From Brasenia schreberi (Eukaryota; Streptophyta; Magnoliopsida; Nymphaeales; Cabombaceae): 64,000 nt of DNA. Positions within the stretch are counted from its first letter, which is position 1. Every line of letters begins with the position of its first letter. The translations under genes and the position numbers were made by a program. Where the stretch lies: positions 20,393,001 to 20,457,000 of the forward strand of contig JAYKKT010000089.1 in the NCBI GenBank assembly GCA_036023115.1, in the 5' to 3' direction. Below the pieces are notes generated by a model. That model worked only from the letters and a program-made list of their open reading frames with translations. It did no database searches and had not been told where the DNA came from. Positions 20,596 to 30,843 of the stretch are shown piece by piece.

Positions 20596-21780
20596 GACTC
20601 CAAAGGAGATTTTAAAAAAATAAACTTGCATGGGCCATCCGGTAGTTTGTTATCAAGAGGAGACCGCATATACTCCAACAACCAAAGATTATTCCCTTGA
20701 TTCATATCCGCAATTAGCAGTGGAAGATTTTTTGGAAGTTCCAATTGTCATTCGCAAAGGTAAAATATCGTGTGCACGGTACCCAATCTCTAATTATATT
20801 TCTTTTGCTAATACCTAAGAATACTATCAAGTTTTTGTTACAAATGCTAATTAAAATAAGATTCCCTCAAGTTTTGAAGAAACTAACAGGTACTCTTTAT
20901 GGAGAGTTGCAATATAAGCAAAATTGGATGCACTTGCTATGAATAATACTTGGACAATATTAAATACAAAGCAGATGGCATTATTGAAAGATATAAGGCA
21001 AGACTTGTTCCCAAGGATTAGAGTCAATCATATGGGATTGACTACAATGATACCTTTGCACCTATAGCAAAGCGTACTTACATAAGAATACTTCTCAGTA
21101 TGACAACAAATTTCGGATGAGATCTATGGTAGCTAGATGTGAAAAATATTTTTTTATATGGAGATCTGAATGAAGAAGTATTTATGGAACTTCCTCTAGG
21201 GATGACTATTAAGGCAAAAGACAATACAGTTTGTAAATTAAACAAAGCTATCTATGGACTGAAACAGTCACCAAGAGCCTGGTTTGAAAAGTTCAGTGAT
21301 ACAATATGCAGTTTAAGATATCAAAAAAGCATAAATTATCATACTTTATTTTTTAAGAAAGGTACGAAGTTATCGGTTTTTGCAATTTATGTAGATGATA
21401 TCATTGTAATAGGTGATATGTTGAAGAGATATCAACATTAAAACAGAACCTTCAAAAATTATTTGACCTGAAAGACTTGGGGCGACTCTACTATTTTTTG
21501 GGCTTTGAGGTATTATATTTCAACCAAGGTATTAACTCAGAGAAAATATACAATAGATTTGCTACAAAAAACAAATATGTTTGATTGTAAACAGAGTGAT
21601 TCTCCTATGAAAGTAAATAAAAAATTATTCATTGGAGATAGTGAAGATTTTAGGGATACTCACAAATATCAGCAATTGGTTAGTAAGCTTATTTATTTGA
21701 CTATTACTCGTATAGATATCACTTTTGTTGTGGGTATTGTGAGTAGATTTATGCATTCACCAACCAACTCTAGGCACTAG
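20596..21780 (+). pseudogene. Ty1/copia reverse transcriptase fragment
   Basis: Decayed pol of a copia element. 20630-20820 holds the pre-RT linker (ISCARYPISNYISFANT). Then, after stops, 21139-21441 holds the RT core: FLYGDLNEEVFMELPLGM, LNKAIYGLKQSPRAWFEKFS and the catalytic IYVDDIIVIGD. 21505-21780 continues to the RNase H start (MFDCKQSDSPMKVNKKLF, then FMHSPTNSRH). Multiple stops and frame changes leave it inactive. It ends abruptly where RNase H should begin, and gag/protease sequence follows instead. Confidence 0.88.
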
Positions 21781-23290
21781 GACAAGAATTACATGAACAT
21801 CAATTGCTTGTAGGTGATAATGGCTCATATAGTGGTTTTTCTAAAATCACAACTATGAATTTAGGGAAAGGAGAACAAGTACAATCCAAAAAGGTTGCAT
21901 TTGCTGGAAGGGGACAAATTAACTACCAAAGAGGAAGAGACTCGGTTAGAGGTAGAGGAAGAGGACAATCTCAGAATTATGAAGATAAGAATAAGTTTTA
22001 GTCCACATATTGTAGGAAGAGATGACACTCATGAACAATGCTGAGAGATTATAGGTAAGCCAATAGATTACTATGGAAATCATGTGGCAGCCATGAGTAA
22101 GAAGAAAGCAGAGTCTAGTTCTATGGATGAAATGATAAAATTAAAGAAGAGACTTGCAAAAATTGAATTGAGATTATGTGAGCAGCCCTCAACATCTTCA
22201 TCAAACAATGAAATAATCCTTTCTACCTCGTACAACATTAGTGGTAACTCCTTTCTTAAAAATTCTACATGTTCAAATTTATTAATTATAGACTCTATAG
22301 TCACTGATCATATGGTAAGTGATAAATCTAACTTCATAAGGTATGAGACTACTTCCATACCATAATATGTGAAGATACCAAATGACTCCTTAGTTTCAAT
22401 AGAAGGAAAGGGAACAATTCAAACAAAAAATTGTAGGTTTCCAGTAAATTTGTTATCCGTGAGCTCCTTTATTAAAGACTTAAATTGTTCAGTCATGTTT
22501 TTTCCTTCTGGTTGTGTATTTCAGGATATAAGGACAGGAAGTACTTTTGAATATGGTGAACTAAGAAATGGGTTATATTTTCTTTCTGGTCATCAAGTTT
22601 TGGAGCAAAAAAATGTACTTTTAGCAACTACTGTAGAGGTAGAATTGAGGATTTGGCATAGTCGGTTAAAACATTTGTTTGTACCAAAAGTCAAAGAGTT
22701 TGTTCGATTTGAATCTGACACTTGTCAAAGGTCTAAACATCATAAAGCCTCATTTTCAAGTAGGGAGTCTAGATAATCAGTTCCATTTGAACTAATTCAT
22801 TCTGATATATAGGGTCCGTGTGAGCACCTTCTATAGAACATTTAAATAATTTGTTACTTTTATTTATAATTATTCAAAACTCACCTTTGTTTATCTTATG
22901 AAATCTAAGTCTCAAGTTTCCTCAATATTTCTTATACTTCATAATCTCATTAAGACTCAGTTTGGGTATACCATTAAGACTCTCATGATAATGGCGGTGA
23001 ATACATCAAGTCCCAATTACAATCATATCTTCAAATTCATGGTATTTTGCATTAGACTTCGTGTGTTTATACTCCAAGCAAATTGGAGTGACAGAACGGA
23101 AGAATAGACATATTATTGTCTAGAACCCTACTACTTGAACATAATCTTCCTAAATATTTTTGGCATAATGTTGTACTTACTATTATGTATCTGATAAATC
23201 GACTTTCATCTGTGATACTCTTTTGAAAGTCATCGTTTAATTTGATTAAACCAAAAGACAATCCATTTCATATCACTCCAGGGATATTTG
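21781..23290 (+). pseudogene. Ty1/copia gag end, protease and integrase fragment
   Basis: It lies downstream of an RT fragment although gag, protease and integrase precede RT in copia, so the order is scrambled. 21804-22001 is a basic Gly/Arg-rich gag tail (RGRDSVRGRGRGQSQ). 22260-22780 has a protease/pre-integrase pattern (IIDSIVTDHMVSDKSNFIRY with TDHM in place of ATxHM, then LRIWHSRLKHL, the usual GAG-pre-integrase H-x-R-L-x-H). 22780-23280 is a stop-ridden integrase (FELIHSDI near 22785; a short ERKNRH-like piece near 23100). It is inactive. Confidence 0.8.
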
Positions 23291-23377
23291 GATGTCACCC
23301 AACTTGTCACATAGTCTGCTCAATAAGTTTCTATTAAGTGCATTGGTTAATATATCTGCACACTGATTTTCTATTTT
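23291..23377 (-). pseudogene. Ty1/copia RNase H C-terminal piece, left of solo LTR B3
   Basis: On the minus strand this reads VKIENQCADILTNALNRNLL then SRLCDKLGDI, the usual end of copia RNase H (ADxLTK-type motif). It joins in sense to 26774-27065, from which LTR B3 separates it. Confidence 0.8.
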
Positions 23378-23382
23378 CACAT
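23378..23382. repeat. target-site duplication CACAT, left copy (LTR B3)
   Basis: CACAT directly precedes TGTAAACACCC at 23383 and recurs at 26769-26773 directly after the LTR end. Confidence 0.93.
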
Positions 23383-25700
23383 TGTAAACACCCGAAATTT
23401 CCATAATTTTCGAAAACATACCTGGTTTTAAAATCCCCTTTTCAAGACCAGATTTTGAGTTTTTCGAAAGCCCAAAAGTTGTAAAAACTCCAGATTTTGT
23501 ATAAAACCCCATTTTGATATAAAATATATTATACCTGGGCCAAGTCCCAATTTTGTAAAGAGCTGAGTCCAATAGGTACAACCTGATCAAAAGTAGCCAC
23601 AGAAAGGAGTGAAAAAGCCTAGAAAGCCTCTTGGCCTAATAAAAGCGGATCAAAAAGGCAAAGGAGAGCCCAGACCCGAAGCATACTTCAAGCCCGACAT
23701 ATCAACTCTCATGTCTAAAGTATCCCCAAATTCTCAAACATTCAAGCCCCAGATATCAGAAATATGCTCAAAATGAACTCCTGAAGGTGAGAAGAAGAGC
23801 GGACGACAATGTTGGCGAAGACCCAACGCAAGACGGAGTACTGATGAAGTCAGGCCCCGCACAAACTGTCCGTTTCGAAATGCCATGAAGGAATCAAAAA
23901 ATCAGATTTGGGTCGGATATGGACCATATATATCCATATCCAAACCCAACATGTATTTGGATTTGGATTTGGATCCAAAGATCCAAATCCAATATATATA
24001 TCCAGGGCTCACATCACCTTCTCATAAATGGAGGTGAGGGGCCCACAAATATTTCACGTGAAATGCCTTGGAAGGCTTGGGTAGAGAGAGAAAGGGGGGA
24101 TAAAGTATAAGTGAGAAAGCTGGTAGGCTTGACTTTTGGCCAAGTGGGTTAACCTTGTGGGTTTAGCCAAGAGTGTGGGTTTAAGCTTGTATGCACCTAC
24201 ACTTGACCTAGGGCTGCACCAACTTGGATATGGCTGCAACTAAAGTGGTCGACCGGCTCCAAGAAGTGGGTTCCTAAACCTAGCCCAAAGTTAGCCTACC
24301 TCACCTAGCCATTTCCCCTAAAACCTAACCCAAACATAACCCTTCTCACCCAAAACCAAGCCCACCTCACCTAGCCAACCTCACCTAGCTAGACCAACTA
24401 GACCCTAACCAACTAGCCCTAAACCAACCATAGTTGACCCTAACTAAGTCCCTAACCAACCAAACCCAGCCCACCTAACCAAACTACCCCAAAACCACTA
24501 GCCTAGCCCACAACATTCCCTAAAACCAAAACCTAAACTAGTTGCAGCCACCCCCACCCTAAAATATCTAGCCCACCTTAAATCCCAGCCCACCTAAAAT
24601 ATCTAGCCCACCTTCACTCCCAGCCACTCATGCCCCCAACCGACCTCACATCCCATCTCATCCATTCGGCTAGCCACTCACATGAGACCCCACCAAAAAT
24701 CCCAGCACTCATTCCATATACCCCCAAGCCGACCTATCACTATCTCCTCCATTCCACATTCGGGCAGGACTCTCTCTCTCCCCTCCATCTCATCCCCTAG
24801 GTCATCCCACGCCATCCTTCTCTCCATTTCACATCCGACGAGGATTTTCCCCTAGCAGCTCCCCCTCCACTCCACCACCCGGCTGCACCAGCACCACCAT
24901 CATCCATCTTCACTCCCAGCCGAGCTCCACCATCAACATCCTCTACTCCACCACCCAGTTGCACCAGCACCAACATCCATCTCCCATCTCTCCCACCCGA
25001 ACACAACCTGCCACCACCTGCCACCTCTTCTTCACCATAAGGTCAGTCCCATCTATCGCCATCCCTCTCTCCCCTTCTTCACCCATTCGGCCAAGACAGC
25101 ACCGCTCTTCACCCCTTCCTCTCCCAGCCGAACAGCACCTGCCACCACTCCCATCCACCTTCCCAGCCGGCCAGGACAGCACCACCTGCTCCACCATCAA
25201 CATCCTCCATTCCACCACCCGGCTGCCCCAACATCAACACCTGCCCACCTGCCACCCGCACCTCCATCTTCCATCTCCCATCTCTCCCAGCCGGACACAA
25301 GCTGCCACCACCTGCCACCCCTAGTCGGCCAATTCCCACCACCTAACCTACCTTCCCTTGGCTCCCATAAACCAGCCGTCCAGCCCCTACCTGTCCCTAA
25401 AGCACTCAAATCCCAGCTTTTCTCAAGCCACCTAAGGAGCTCCTCTTGGCTGCCCGAGTTGAATCACAAATTCCAGCAAGTTGAACATGGACCGGTTACA
25501 TGTGTCTTAACTTGGTCTATTATATGAACTTGCTTAGTTTTATTAAATTTTGATACGGGGTTGTAATAATGGAGCGTTGTCTCCTCCCGATTGTAATAAC
25601 GTGGTTTGACACACCAACACACACGTGCACTTGAGCCTTTCCACTCTTAGCTGCACACCTTTTGGCACACACACGGGCCTTAACAGCCCCTAAGATAGAG

Positions 25701-25753
<53 letters not shown>

Positions 25754-26768
25754 GCTGCGTGGGTTTTCATTTAAGTCGTGGGTGTTGTGTTTCAATTCCA
25801 CACTCACACACATTGAGCTTTCGCTCTTACTCCCAAGACCCTAATAAGGGCCATATTGCAATTCTACTTGGGTGTTTTATTCAAGTCGTGTGCGTGGTTT
25901 TTCAATTCTACACTCACACACATTGAGCTTTCGCTCTTATTCCCAAGACCCTAATAAGGGCCATATTGCAATTCTATTTGGGTTTTACATTACAAGTCGT
26001 GTGAGTTGTCTTTACAAATATACACAACACCCACGCACACATTGGTGACCCTCAGGCCCATATATATATAGTTGTATTTCCCTTCCGCTATGTCTTTAAG
26101 ATTTGAGTTTTAAGGTTCAGCTGCGTGAGTAGTCTTTCCATATATACACGGCATACACTTACACAATTGAGCCTTTACGCTCTTAAGATATAGCCATATT
26201 TTCCTTTTGCAATTTCCCTTTTGCAATTTCCCTTACGCAATTTTCCTTCTGTTATGTCTTTCAAATTCAGGTTTTACATTCAAGTTGTGTGAGTTGTATT
26301 GCATACTCTCCATACTTGAGCTAGAGTGCATACCTGCATCAAAGCAAACCCCGAACCAATCGTGCAAACACGCCAAGACTTAGGCTATTCGATGCACGCA
26401 CATTGTGCCTAAGTAAATCAAAATTGAAAGACTTAGGGTCGCCCAACCCTAGTGAATAAAAAAAATCATCAAGTGCATGCTTTCAAAAGGATTTTCAAAC
26501 ACCTGTTTATTCAAAAATCGAATTTGAGTTTAAACTTGTTTCAAATGAAGTCTCTAAAGCGTACAGACTGACCCTTGCGCATCAGTGCAAGAAGGTCTGC
26601 GACGAAAAGATCCCGCTTGCCTATAATTGCCTTTAAAAAGTCAGATTATTTCAAAACATACTTTGCTAGTTAAAGTAAACTAGTTGGCACGCCCAAAAAG
26701 CGAACGTAGATTGCGAAAAGGTTCACTTCAAGCCTAAGAACCAGAAGTGAGAATTTTCGGTGTCTACA
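23383..26768 (+). repeat. solo LTR B3 (family B, plus strand)
   Basis: This 3386-bp LTR begins TGTAAACACCC and ends GGTGTCTACA, with perfect CACAT target duplications. U3 has an 11-bp perfect inverted repeat (23965-23990) and a degenerate TATA (CATAAATGG) between CACCT (24015-24019) and AGGTG (24032-24036). Pyrimidine-rich CCTAACC/CACC-rich sequence fills 24250-25430. Then come TTGTAATAATGGAG (25561-25574), a TA microsatellite (25702-25750), the 109-bp-type repeats, U5 hairpins (26574-26591 and 26666-26683) and the PBS-like TGGCACGCCC (26685-26694). The Pro/His-rich and Gly/Trp-rich ORFs at 24797-25409 are products of this composition. Confidence 0.92.
25702..25750. repeat. TA dinucleotide microsatellite in LTR B3
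   Basis: About 24 uninterrupted TA units. B2 lacks a comparable run at the matching place, so it expanded after the copies separated. Confidence 0.95.
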
Positions 26769-26773
26769 CACAT
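26769..26773. repeat. target-site duplication CACAT, right copy (LTR B3)
   Basis: It matches 23378-23382. Confidence 0.93.
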
Positions 26774-27065
26774 GTTCAAGTTGTAATTCTTTGGTGCACA
26801 CATTGTCCTGTATGAAGTGATAATCAATTTCGATGTGTTTCATTCTTGTGAAACACAAGATTCGATGCTATCTGGACTGCAACTTTACAGTCACAATATA
26901 TTGTAATTGAATCTTCTACAAGTAGACTAATTTCCATTAGTAAAGATCGCAACCATTTTCCTTCACATATGCCAAAAGCGATTGTACTATATTCAACTTT
27001 AGTTTTTGATCTAGTTACAACTGATTGTTTTTCACTCTTCCATGATATTATATTGCATCCAATTT
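26774..27065 (-). pseudogene. Ty1/copia RNase H fragment, right of solo LTR B3
   Basis: On the minus strand it encodes CNIISWKSEKQSVVTRSKTK, then VEYSTIAFGICEGKWLRSLL and a DCKVAVQIASN-type segment, the core of copia RNase H. It continues into 23291-23377 once LTR B3 is removed. It is a separate piece from the plus-strand copia fragments at 20596-23290. Confidence 0.85.
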
Positions 27066-27084
27066 TTATAGATGTTGATTGGGT

Positions 27085-27689
27085 AGGTATTTGGAAGATA
27101 GAAAATCTACTTGGTGCATGTTATTTGCAGATGATATCATGTTAGATGATGAGTCTAAGGAAAGGTTAATAGGAAATTGGAACTATGGAGAGAAATGCTA
27201 GAAAGTAAAGGCTTCTGACTTAGTAGAGTAAAGACAGCATATATGGAATGTAAGTTTGATTATTTGGGTGCTTCAAAGGATCTAGAAATTAAGATTAACA
27301 CACAATGCATCTCTCATAAGGAATGTTTTCAATACCTAGGGTTAATTTTTCAAAGTTATGAAAAAATTGATGGAGATGTTACACATAGAATTAATGCCAG
27401 TTGGTTAAAATGGAATGGAGCATCAGGTATTCTGTGTGATAAGAATATAACATTAAAGTTAAAAGATAAATATTATAGAGGAACAATTATATCTACTATA
27501 TTTTATGGTTTTAAGTGTTGGGCAGTTAATCATCAATATGTGCAAAAGATATTTGTAGTAGAAGTGAATATGTTGAGATGGATGAGTGGTTTACACAAGA
27601 AAAGACTATATAAATAATGAGGTTATTAGAAACCAATTGGAAGTAACACCAATAGAAGATAAAATGAGGAAAAATACTTTAAGATGGTT
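27085..27689 (+). pseudogene. RTE-like LINE fragment (RT end and C-terminal region)
   Basis: Decayed non-LTR retrotransposon. CMLFADDIM near 27120 is the RT catalytic FADD motif. 27243-27617 encodes the C-terminal region: [38 protein letters not shown] and VNMLRWMSGLHKKRLYK. It matches 58915-60297 (minus) closely in protein pattern. It stops at about 27689 in the middle of DKMRKNTLRWF, where the tandem array begins. Confidence 0.88.
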
Positions 27690-30543
27690 TGATTCCTGGA
27701 GTCAAAAGCATGTGACACAAAAAAAGTGAGTCATAGGTACTCAACGCTGAAGCATCACATATATCCCAGCGATTGGACCATTTTTAAGGAATCAGAACCA
27801 AAAATCCATCAAACCCAATACAACCACAACAACACTGAGTCGGAAATGAAGGAACTAGAAGCGACTTTGCAAGCTAAGATATCTTAAGTATAAAATGTAC
27901 GAAATTTTAGAAACCGAAAACCTTAGTACAAGGATGCAAACATCACCCCTTCCTCAATTTTTCTTCAAAATACAAATGAAGTGACAATTATTTAGTCAAA
28001 ATTTTGTTTAGAAAGAATAAAATAGAAAGCAATGACAATTTTGAAACTACGATTTACAAACACAAATCTGTGAAAAAGAGTGTAAGTGATGAATGGTGGT
28101 TCCTGGAGTCAAAAGCAACGACCGACAAAACGTGAGTCATAGGTACATAGCGCCGAAGCATCGCATATATACCAGCGATTGGATAATTTTTAAGGAATTC
28201 GAACATCCATCGAAATACAAAAGCTAGACTATAAGAGAAGAGTTCCTGACTATCAAGGCAATGGCTCGAAGTAATCAAAGCCAATAGGAGCACAACACAA
28301 GAAAGTATCGCGTGGATCCCTACCCTAAAAACCATTTTCATGAAATGCTATTAGAGTATAATGGTTTTAAATTTTACCACTTTTAGGTCTTTTACACTAT
28401 ACTTTTAGCGTAGATAGGGTATATACATATAGACACATTGGCCAAGCATAAATATTAGGAGCATAACCAAAAATCCATCAAACCCAATGCAACCATAACA
28501 ACATCCAATTGAAAATTAAGGAACTGCAATTCAGTCTACAAGGTAAGATATCTTAAGTATACGACGTTTCTGTTATTTTCGAAACCAAAACCTTGCTTCT
28601 AAGATGCAATCATCAACCCTTTATCAAATTTTCTCAAAAATACAAATGCAATGATGATTGTTTAGTCAAAATTATTTTTTTTAAGAAATATATAAAGCAA
28701 CTTTGCCCATGTAAGGGATCACCCTTGCATGGCCGGTCCTAAGCCCGGATAAAGGAGGAGGGTTGCGTTAGGTTTCCAACTACCAGCATAAAACTTTGTC
28801 AGACTGAACATGGACTCTACAAAAAAAAAAAAAAGAATTCATATAGCTAACCCTATCTAGTATAGGAAAAGGCTTAGTTGTAGTAGTAATAATAATACAG
28901 AAAGCAGTGAACATTTCAAAACTACAATTTAAAAGCACAAATCAATGAAAAATAGTGTAAGTGATGAATAGTGATTCCCGGAGTCAAAAGCAACAACCCA
29001 ACAAAATTGAGTCATAGGTACACAACGCCGAAGCATTACATAAATCTCAACGATCGAATCATTTATAAGGAATCTAAACATATATCAAAATACAAATGCT
29101 AGAATCTAAGAGTACAATTCCTGGCCAACAAGGCAACGACTTGATTGGTACACAACACAAGAAAGTATCCGCATATCCCTACCTTAAAGACCATTTTTAA
29201 GGAACGCTATCCAAGTATAATGCCTTTAAATTTTTTCACCTTTATGTCTTTTAAAATACAATGTTTAGAAGCATACATATAAGGAACAAAACTAGAAATC
29301 CATCAAACCCAATACAACCATGACAACACCCAGTCAGAAATTAAGGAACTCCAAACCAGTCTAGAAGCTAAGATATTTTAAGTATACAACCTTTCTGTTA
29401 TTTTCAAAAACAAAACCTTGCTACCAACTCTTTCTCTAATTTTCCCAAAAAAATGAAGTGACAATTATTTAGTCAAAATTATTTTTTTTAGGCACAACAA
29501 TTATAAAGTAGTGAACATTTCAAAACTACTATTTAAAAGCAAAAATCAATGAAAATGGTGTAAGTGATGAATGATGATTCCTGGAGTCGAAAGCAATGAC
29601 CCAACAAAAGAGTCATAGGTACACAACACCGAAGCGTCGAATATCTCCCTGCGATCAAACCAATTTTAAGAAATCTAAACATCGAAATACAAAAACTAGA
29701 CTCTAAGAGTAGAGTTCCCAGTCATCAAGGCAACAGGTCGAAGCAATCAAGCCATATGTGCACAACACAAGAAAGTATGTACGCTAAAGACTATTTTTAT
29801 GGAACACTATCCGTGTATAATGGTTTTAAATTTTTCTACTTTTATGTCTTTTACACTATACTTTTAGCATACATAGGGTACATACATATAGACACATCAA
29901 TCAAGCAAAATATAAGGGGCAGAACTAGAAATCCATCGAACCCAATACAACCACAACAAAACTGAGTGGAAATTAAGGAATTGTAAGCCAGTCTACAAGC
30001 TAAGATATTTTAAGTATATATTGTTTATGTAATTTTTAAAACCAAAACCTCAGTACAAGGATGCAAGCATCAACCCTTTCTCAAATTTTCTTCAAAATAC
30101 AAATGAAGTGACAATTATTTAGTCAAATTTTTTTTAGGAAGAATAATACAGAAAGCAGTGACAATTTTGAAACTACGATTTACAAGCACAAATCTGTGAA
30201 AAAGAGTGTAAGTGATGAACGGTGATTCCCAGAGTCGAAGCAACCACCCAACAAAAGTGAGTCATAGGTACACAACTGCGAAGCATCAAATATCTCCCTG
30301 CAATCGAATCATTTTTAAGAAATCAGAACATCGAAATACAAAAACTAGACTCTAAGAGTAGAGTTCCCAGTCATCAAGGCAACGGGTCGAAGCAATCAAG
30401 CCATAGGTGCACAACACAAGAAAGTATCGCGTGGATCCCTACCCTAAAGACTATTTTTATGGAACACTATCTGAATATAATGGTTTAAAAATTTTCCACT
30501 TTTAGGTTTTTTACACTATACTTTTAGCGTAGATAGGGTATAT
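27690..30543. repeat. tandem array of about 0.6-kb units
   Basis: Five units start with GATTCCTGGAGTC or a close variant at about 27691, 28098, 28973, 29576 and 30224. Spacings are 407, 875, 603 and 648 bases, and the last unit is cut by the LTR at 30544. Each has GTGAGTCATAGGTAC, CGAAGCATC, TCAAACCCAATACAACCA, AAGTGACAATTATTTAGTCA and ACACTATACTTTTAGC in the same order. The first unit lacks the middle, and the second carries an insertion of about 220 bases. No protein is encoded. I do not recognise the family. Confidence 0.85.
28683..28905 (+). mobile_element. short insertion with a LINE-like 3' tail inside the second array unit
   Basis: A stretch absent from the other units. It contains CCTAAGCCCGGATAAAGGAG, an A14 run, and then TATAGCTAACCCTATCTAGT, TATAGGAAAAGGCTTAGTTG and a TAGTAGTAATAATAAT tail. 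The end resembles the LINE 3' ends at 58435 and 58951 on the minus strand (GGGAAAAGGCTTAGTTGTTG). It is probably a severely 5'-truncated LINE or a SINE that shares its tail. Confidence 0.6.
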
Positions 30544-30829
30544 GTTAGAGATTGGAATCGGGTCCTAAAGTGGACACGTTATGATCTGTTTTATGTCTTA
30601 TATCTAATCAGTAGTACTTAATTAGTAACAGGGGTAAATTAGTCATTCAAGTTAGATTGTGATTATAAATAAGAGATTAGGGTTATGTTTAGTTGTTAAG
30701 AAAGAGAAGACAAAGGCAGTTGATTGTGGGCACCGTCTTCCATATCTTGGGTAGATTGGATGGGATATCTCCAATTTGCCGAATCTTATAAGTTTCTTTT
30801 TATTTTCTTATTAATTGCATGTTATAATA
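30544..30829 (+). repeat. short Ty1/copia LTR
   Basis: It starts TGTTAGAG and runs to the PBS at 30832. It has a TATA box TATAAATAA near 30664, about 120 bases into the LTR. The exact end is unclear (ATGTTATAA before the PBS rather than a clean CA). It does not resemble the LTR-like sequence at 47874, so the two may come from different elements. Confidence 0.65.
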
Positions 30830-30831
30830 TG

Positions 30832-30843
30832 GTATCAGAGCCT
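30832..30843 (+). other. copia primer-binding site (initiator-Met tRNA type)
   Basis: TGGTATCAGAGC is the classical plant Ty1/copia PBS, complementary to the 3' end of initiator methionine tRNA. Confidence 0.9.

Noticed and set aside
24797..25409. Several overlapping Gly/Trp-rich and Pro/His-rich ORFs
   Set aside because: They overlap on both strands in the CCACC-rich part of solo LTR B3 and arise from base composition.
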